Shown here in pieces: positions 6,445 to 6,984 of a stretch of DNA of 6,984 nucleotides (the first letter of the stretch is position 1; every line of letters begins with the position of its first letter). The notes under the pieces are model-generated. The model was not told where the DNA came from. It was given only the letters and a program-made list of their open reading frames with translations, and ran no database searches. The DNA is from Thermodesulfovibrio sp. (lineage in GTDB: Bacteria; Nitrospirota; Thermodesulfovibrionia; Thermodesulfovibrionales; JdFR-85). Location of the stretch: assembly GCA_027016675.1 (NCBI GenBank), contig JALUSH010000001.1, positions 1 through 6,984 on the forward strand, written 5' to 3'. Position numbers and translations under genes: made by a program.

Positions 6445-6735
6445 ATGTTAAAGAGGATTTCAGTATTACTGATTATTTTTATGTTCCTTTTGGTCTCTCT
6501 GGTCTATGCCATTGACCAGCAGGTGGTAATGGATATTCAGGGAATGACTTGTGAACTCTGACCCCTTGCAATAAAGAAATCCCTGGAAGGGGTTGATGGA
6601 GTAAAAAAAGCAAAGGTATCATTAAAGGAGAAAAGGGCATGGCTTGAGGTAGATGAGAATGTCACGGATGAGGCCCTTGAGAAAGCTGTCTCAAGGGCTG
6701 GAGGATATAAGGGGAAGGTGATTGAAAGGAAGTAG
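6445..6735 (+). CDS. merP: MerP-like periplasmic mercury-binding selenoprotein, CxxU, read through TGA at 6559
   Basis: Reading through one in-frame TGA (6559-6561, codon 39) gives a 96-residue protein ending at TAG (6733-6735). Residues 1-22 form a signal peptide (KR, hydrophobic core, cleavage after VYA), leaving about 74 residues, close to mature MerP (about 72). The mature part is a heavy-metal-associated domain: VVMDIQGMTCELUPLAIKKS, then GVDGVKKAKVSL, and a C-terminal half with the usual strand-helix pattern up to AGGYKGKVIERK. C36 and the TGA codon occupy the two metal-ligand positions of the GMTCxxCP motif. GGGAGG (6433-6438) sits six bases before ATG. An intact frame of 57 codons after the TGA and a SECIS-like hairpin just after it favour selenocysteine over a nonsense mutation (a single TGC/TGT to TGA change), which is the main alternative. 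The role, by family, is to capture Hg(II) and pass it to MerT. The gene lies 63 bases after merA. Confidence 0.85.
6559..6594 (+). promoter_or_regulatory. Candidate bacterial SECIS element directing Sec insertion at TGA 6559
   Basis: Downstream of the TGA, AATCCC (6578-6583) pairs with GGGGTT (6589-6594), six pairs with one U-G, around the five-base loop TGGAA (6584-6588). A G in the first two loop positions and a distance of 22 bases from the TGA to the loop fit the published bacterial SECIS model (small loop, G near its start, roughly 16-37 bases from the UGA). A competing fold pairs ACCCCTT (6561-6567) with AAGGGGT (6587-6593), seven perfect pairs starting at the UGA itself, with a 19-base loop. 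Both use the same G-run. Folding was done by eye. Confidence 0.6.
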
Positions 6736-6799
6736 ATACTTAGTTAATAGCATTACTGTGTAAAAAAGATTTTAGAAGAAAGGCAGGGTGAAATAGATA

Positions 6800-6841
6800 C
6801 AGTCAACAGTCAGGAGTCAGAAGTCAGGAGTGAGCAGTCAG
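6800..6841. repeat. Six tandem heptamers, consensus NAGTCAG
   Basis: The heptamers are CAGTCAA, CAGTCAG, GAGTCAG, AAGTCAG, GAGTGAG and CAGTCAG, head to tail without spacers. Only the first base and two others vary. Seven is not a multiple of three, and no gene covers the stretch, so it is not a protein repeat. It lies 64 bases after merP and just before two inverted repeats, in what looks like an intergenic repeat region. Function unknown. Confidence 0.8.
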
Positions 6842-6844
6842 AAA

Positions 6845-6877
6845 GGCTCCATGAAAAATCTGAGATTTTTCATAGCC
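6845..6877. repeat. AT-rich near-perfect palindrome with GGCT/AGCC flanks
   Basis: ATGAAAAATC (6851-6860) and GATTTTTCAT (6864-6873) are exact inverted copies around TGA. GGCT (6845-6848) and AGCC (6874-6877) extend the stem past a two-base bulge. No T-run follows the right arm on the plus strand, so a classical terminator for the mer operon is not obvious. It may be part of a dispersed intergenic repeat. Confidence 0.7.
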
Positions 6878-6903
6878 CAGAGGTGGTTCATCATGGCATT
6901 GAT

Positions 6904-6954
6904 ACACCCCCACCTTCATCCTCCCCCTTCAAGGGGGAGGTATGGAGGGGGTGT
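6904..6954. repeat. C/G-rich nested inverted repeat, possible terminator of the mer operon
   Basis: CCTCCCCCTT (6920-6929) and AAGGGGGAGG (6931-6940) pair perfectly around one base. CAT/ATG (6917-6919, 6942-6944) extends the stem past a one-base bulge, and ACACCCCC (6904-6911) pairs with GGGGGTGT (6947-6954) past a short internal loop. CTTTTAAG follows, so the transcript could end here, although the T-run is short. C-run/G-run palindromes of this style are often dispersed intergenic repeats in bacterial genomes; only a genome-wide search would tell. The 249 bases after merP show no gene beyond these repeats. Confidence 0.65.
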
Positions 6955-6984
6955 CTTTTAAGACTTAAGTGGATAGATAAGGGT

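Noticed and set aside
6445..6561. merP as a pseudogene broken by a nonsense codon
   Set aside because: Possible, but the TGA sits exactly on a ligand cysteine, the downstream half is intact in frame, and a SECIS-like stem follows. Kept as the alternative, not as the call.
6800..6841. CRISPR array
   Set aside because: The units are seven bases with no spacers and no cas gene is present.
6953..6964. Small hairpin GTCTT/AAGAC as a separate terminator
   Set aside because: Five AT-rich pairs with a two-base loop overlap the C/G-rich repeat and are too weak to stand alone.

Overview
The window looks like a metal-detoxification segment of an anaerobic, selenocysteine-using bacterium. Gene style (radical SAM arsenic enzyme, HD-GYP regulator, AT-leaning codon use, strong AGGAGG-type ribosome binding sites, a probable selenoprotein) fits a Nitrospirota/Thermodesulfovibrionia-like or deltaproteobacterial lineage. 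This placement is inference and weak; nothing in the window is a phylogenetic marker.

Left part (1-2314): the window opens inside a long gene that joins a radical SAM arsenosugar enzyme (ArsS) to an arsenite S-adenosylmethionine methyltransferase (ArsM) in one polypeptide. Its start lies upstream of base 1, because the CX3CX2C cluster motif is encoded in frame at bases 13-36. A small unrecognised gene on the minus strand converges on it.

Middle and right (2495-6735): six genes on the plus strand form a mercury-resistance region. A response regulator with a c-di-GMP phosphodiesterase (HD-GYP) domain is followed two bases later by merR, whose three Hg-binding cysteines fall at exactly the Tn501 residue numbers (82, 117, 126). 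A MerR-type promoter with a 20-bp spacer and a central palindrome overlaps the merR stop codon and drives a secreted DsrE-like protein, the Hg(II) importer merT and the mercuric reductase merA. The last gene is a merP-like periplasmic mercury-binding protein. MerA has no N-terminal metal-binding domain.

The most striking point is that merP-like gene (6445-6735). Its second mercury-binding cysteine is replaced by an in-frame TGA, giving Cys-Glu-Leu-Sec, and a bacterial SECIS-like stem-loop follows the codon. Ordinary gene calling misses it. If it is real, this operon carries Hg(II) with a thiol/selenol pair, and selenols bind Hg(II) more strongly than thiols do.

Working model: MerP-Sec captures Hg(II) in the periplasm, MerT brings it in through its cysteine pairs, MerA reduces it to Hg(0), and MerR de-represses the operon on Hg(II). 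The DsrE-like protein has no established place in this scheme. The right edge (6736-6984) holds no gene that I can see; it contains a heptamer tandem repeat, an AT-rich palindrome and a C/G-rich inverted repeat that may end transcription.
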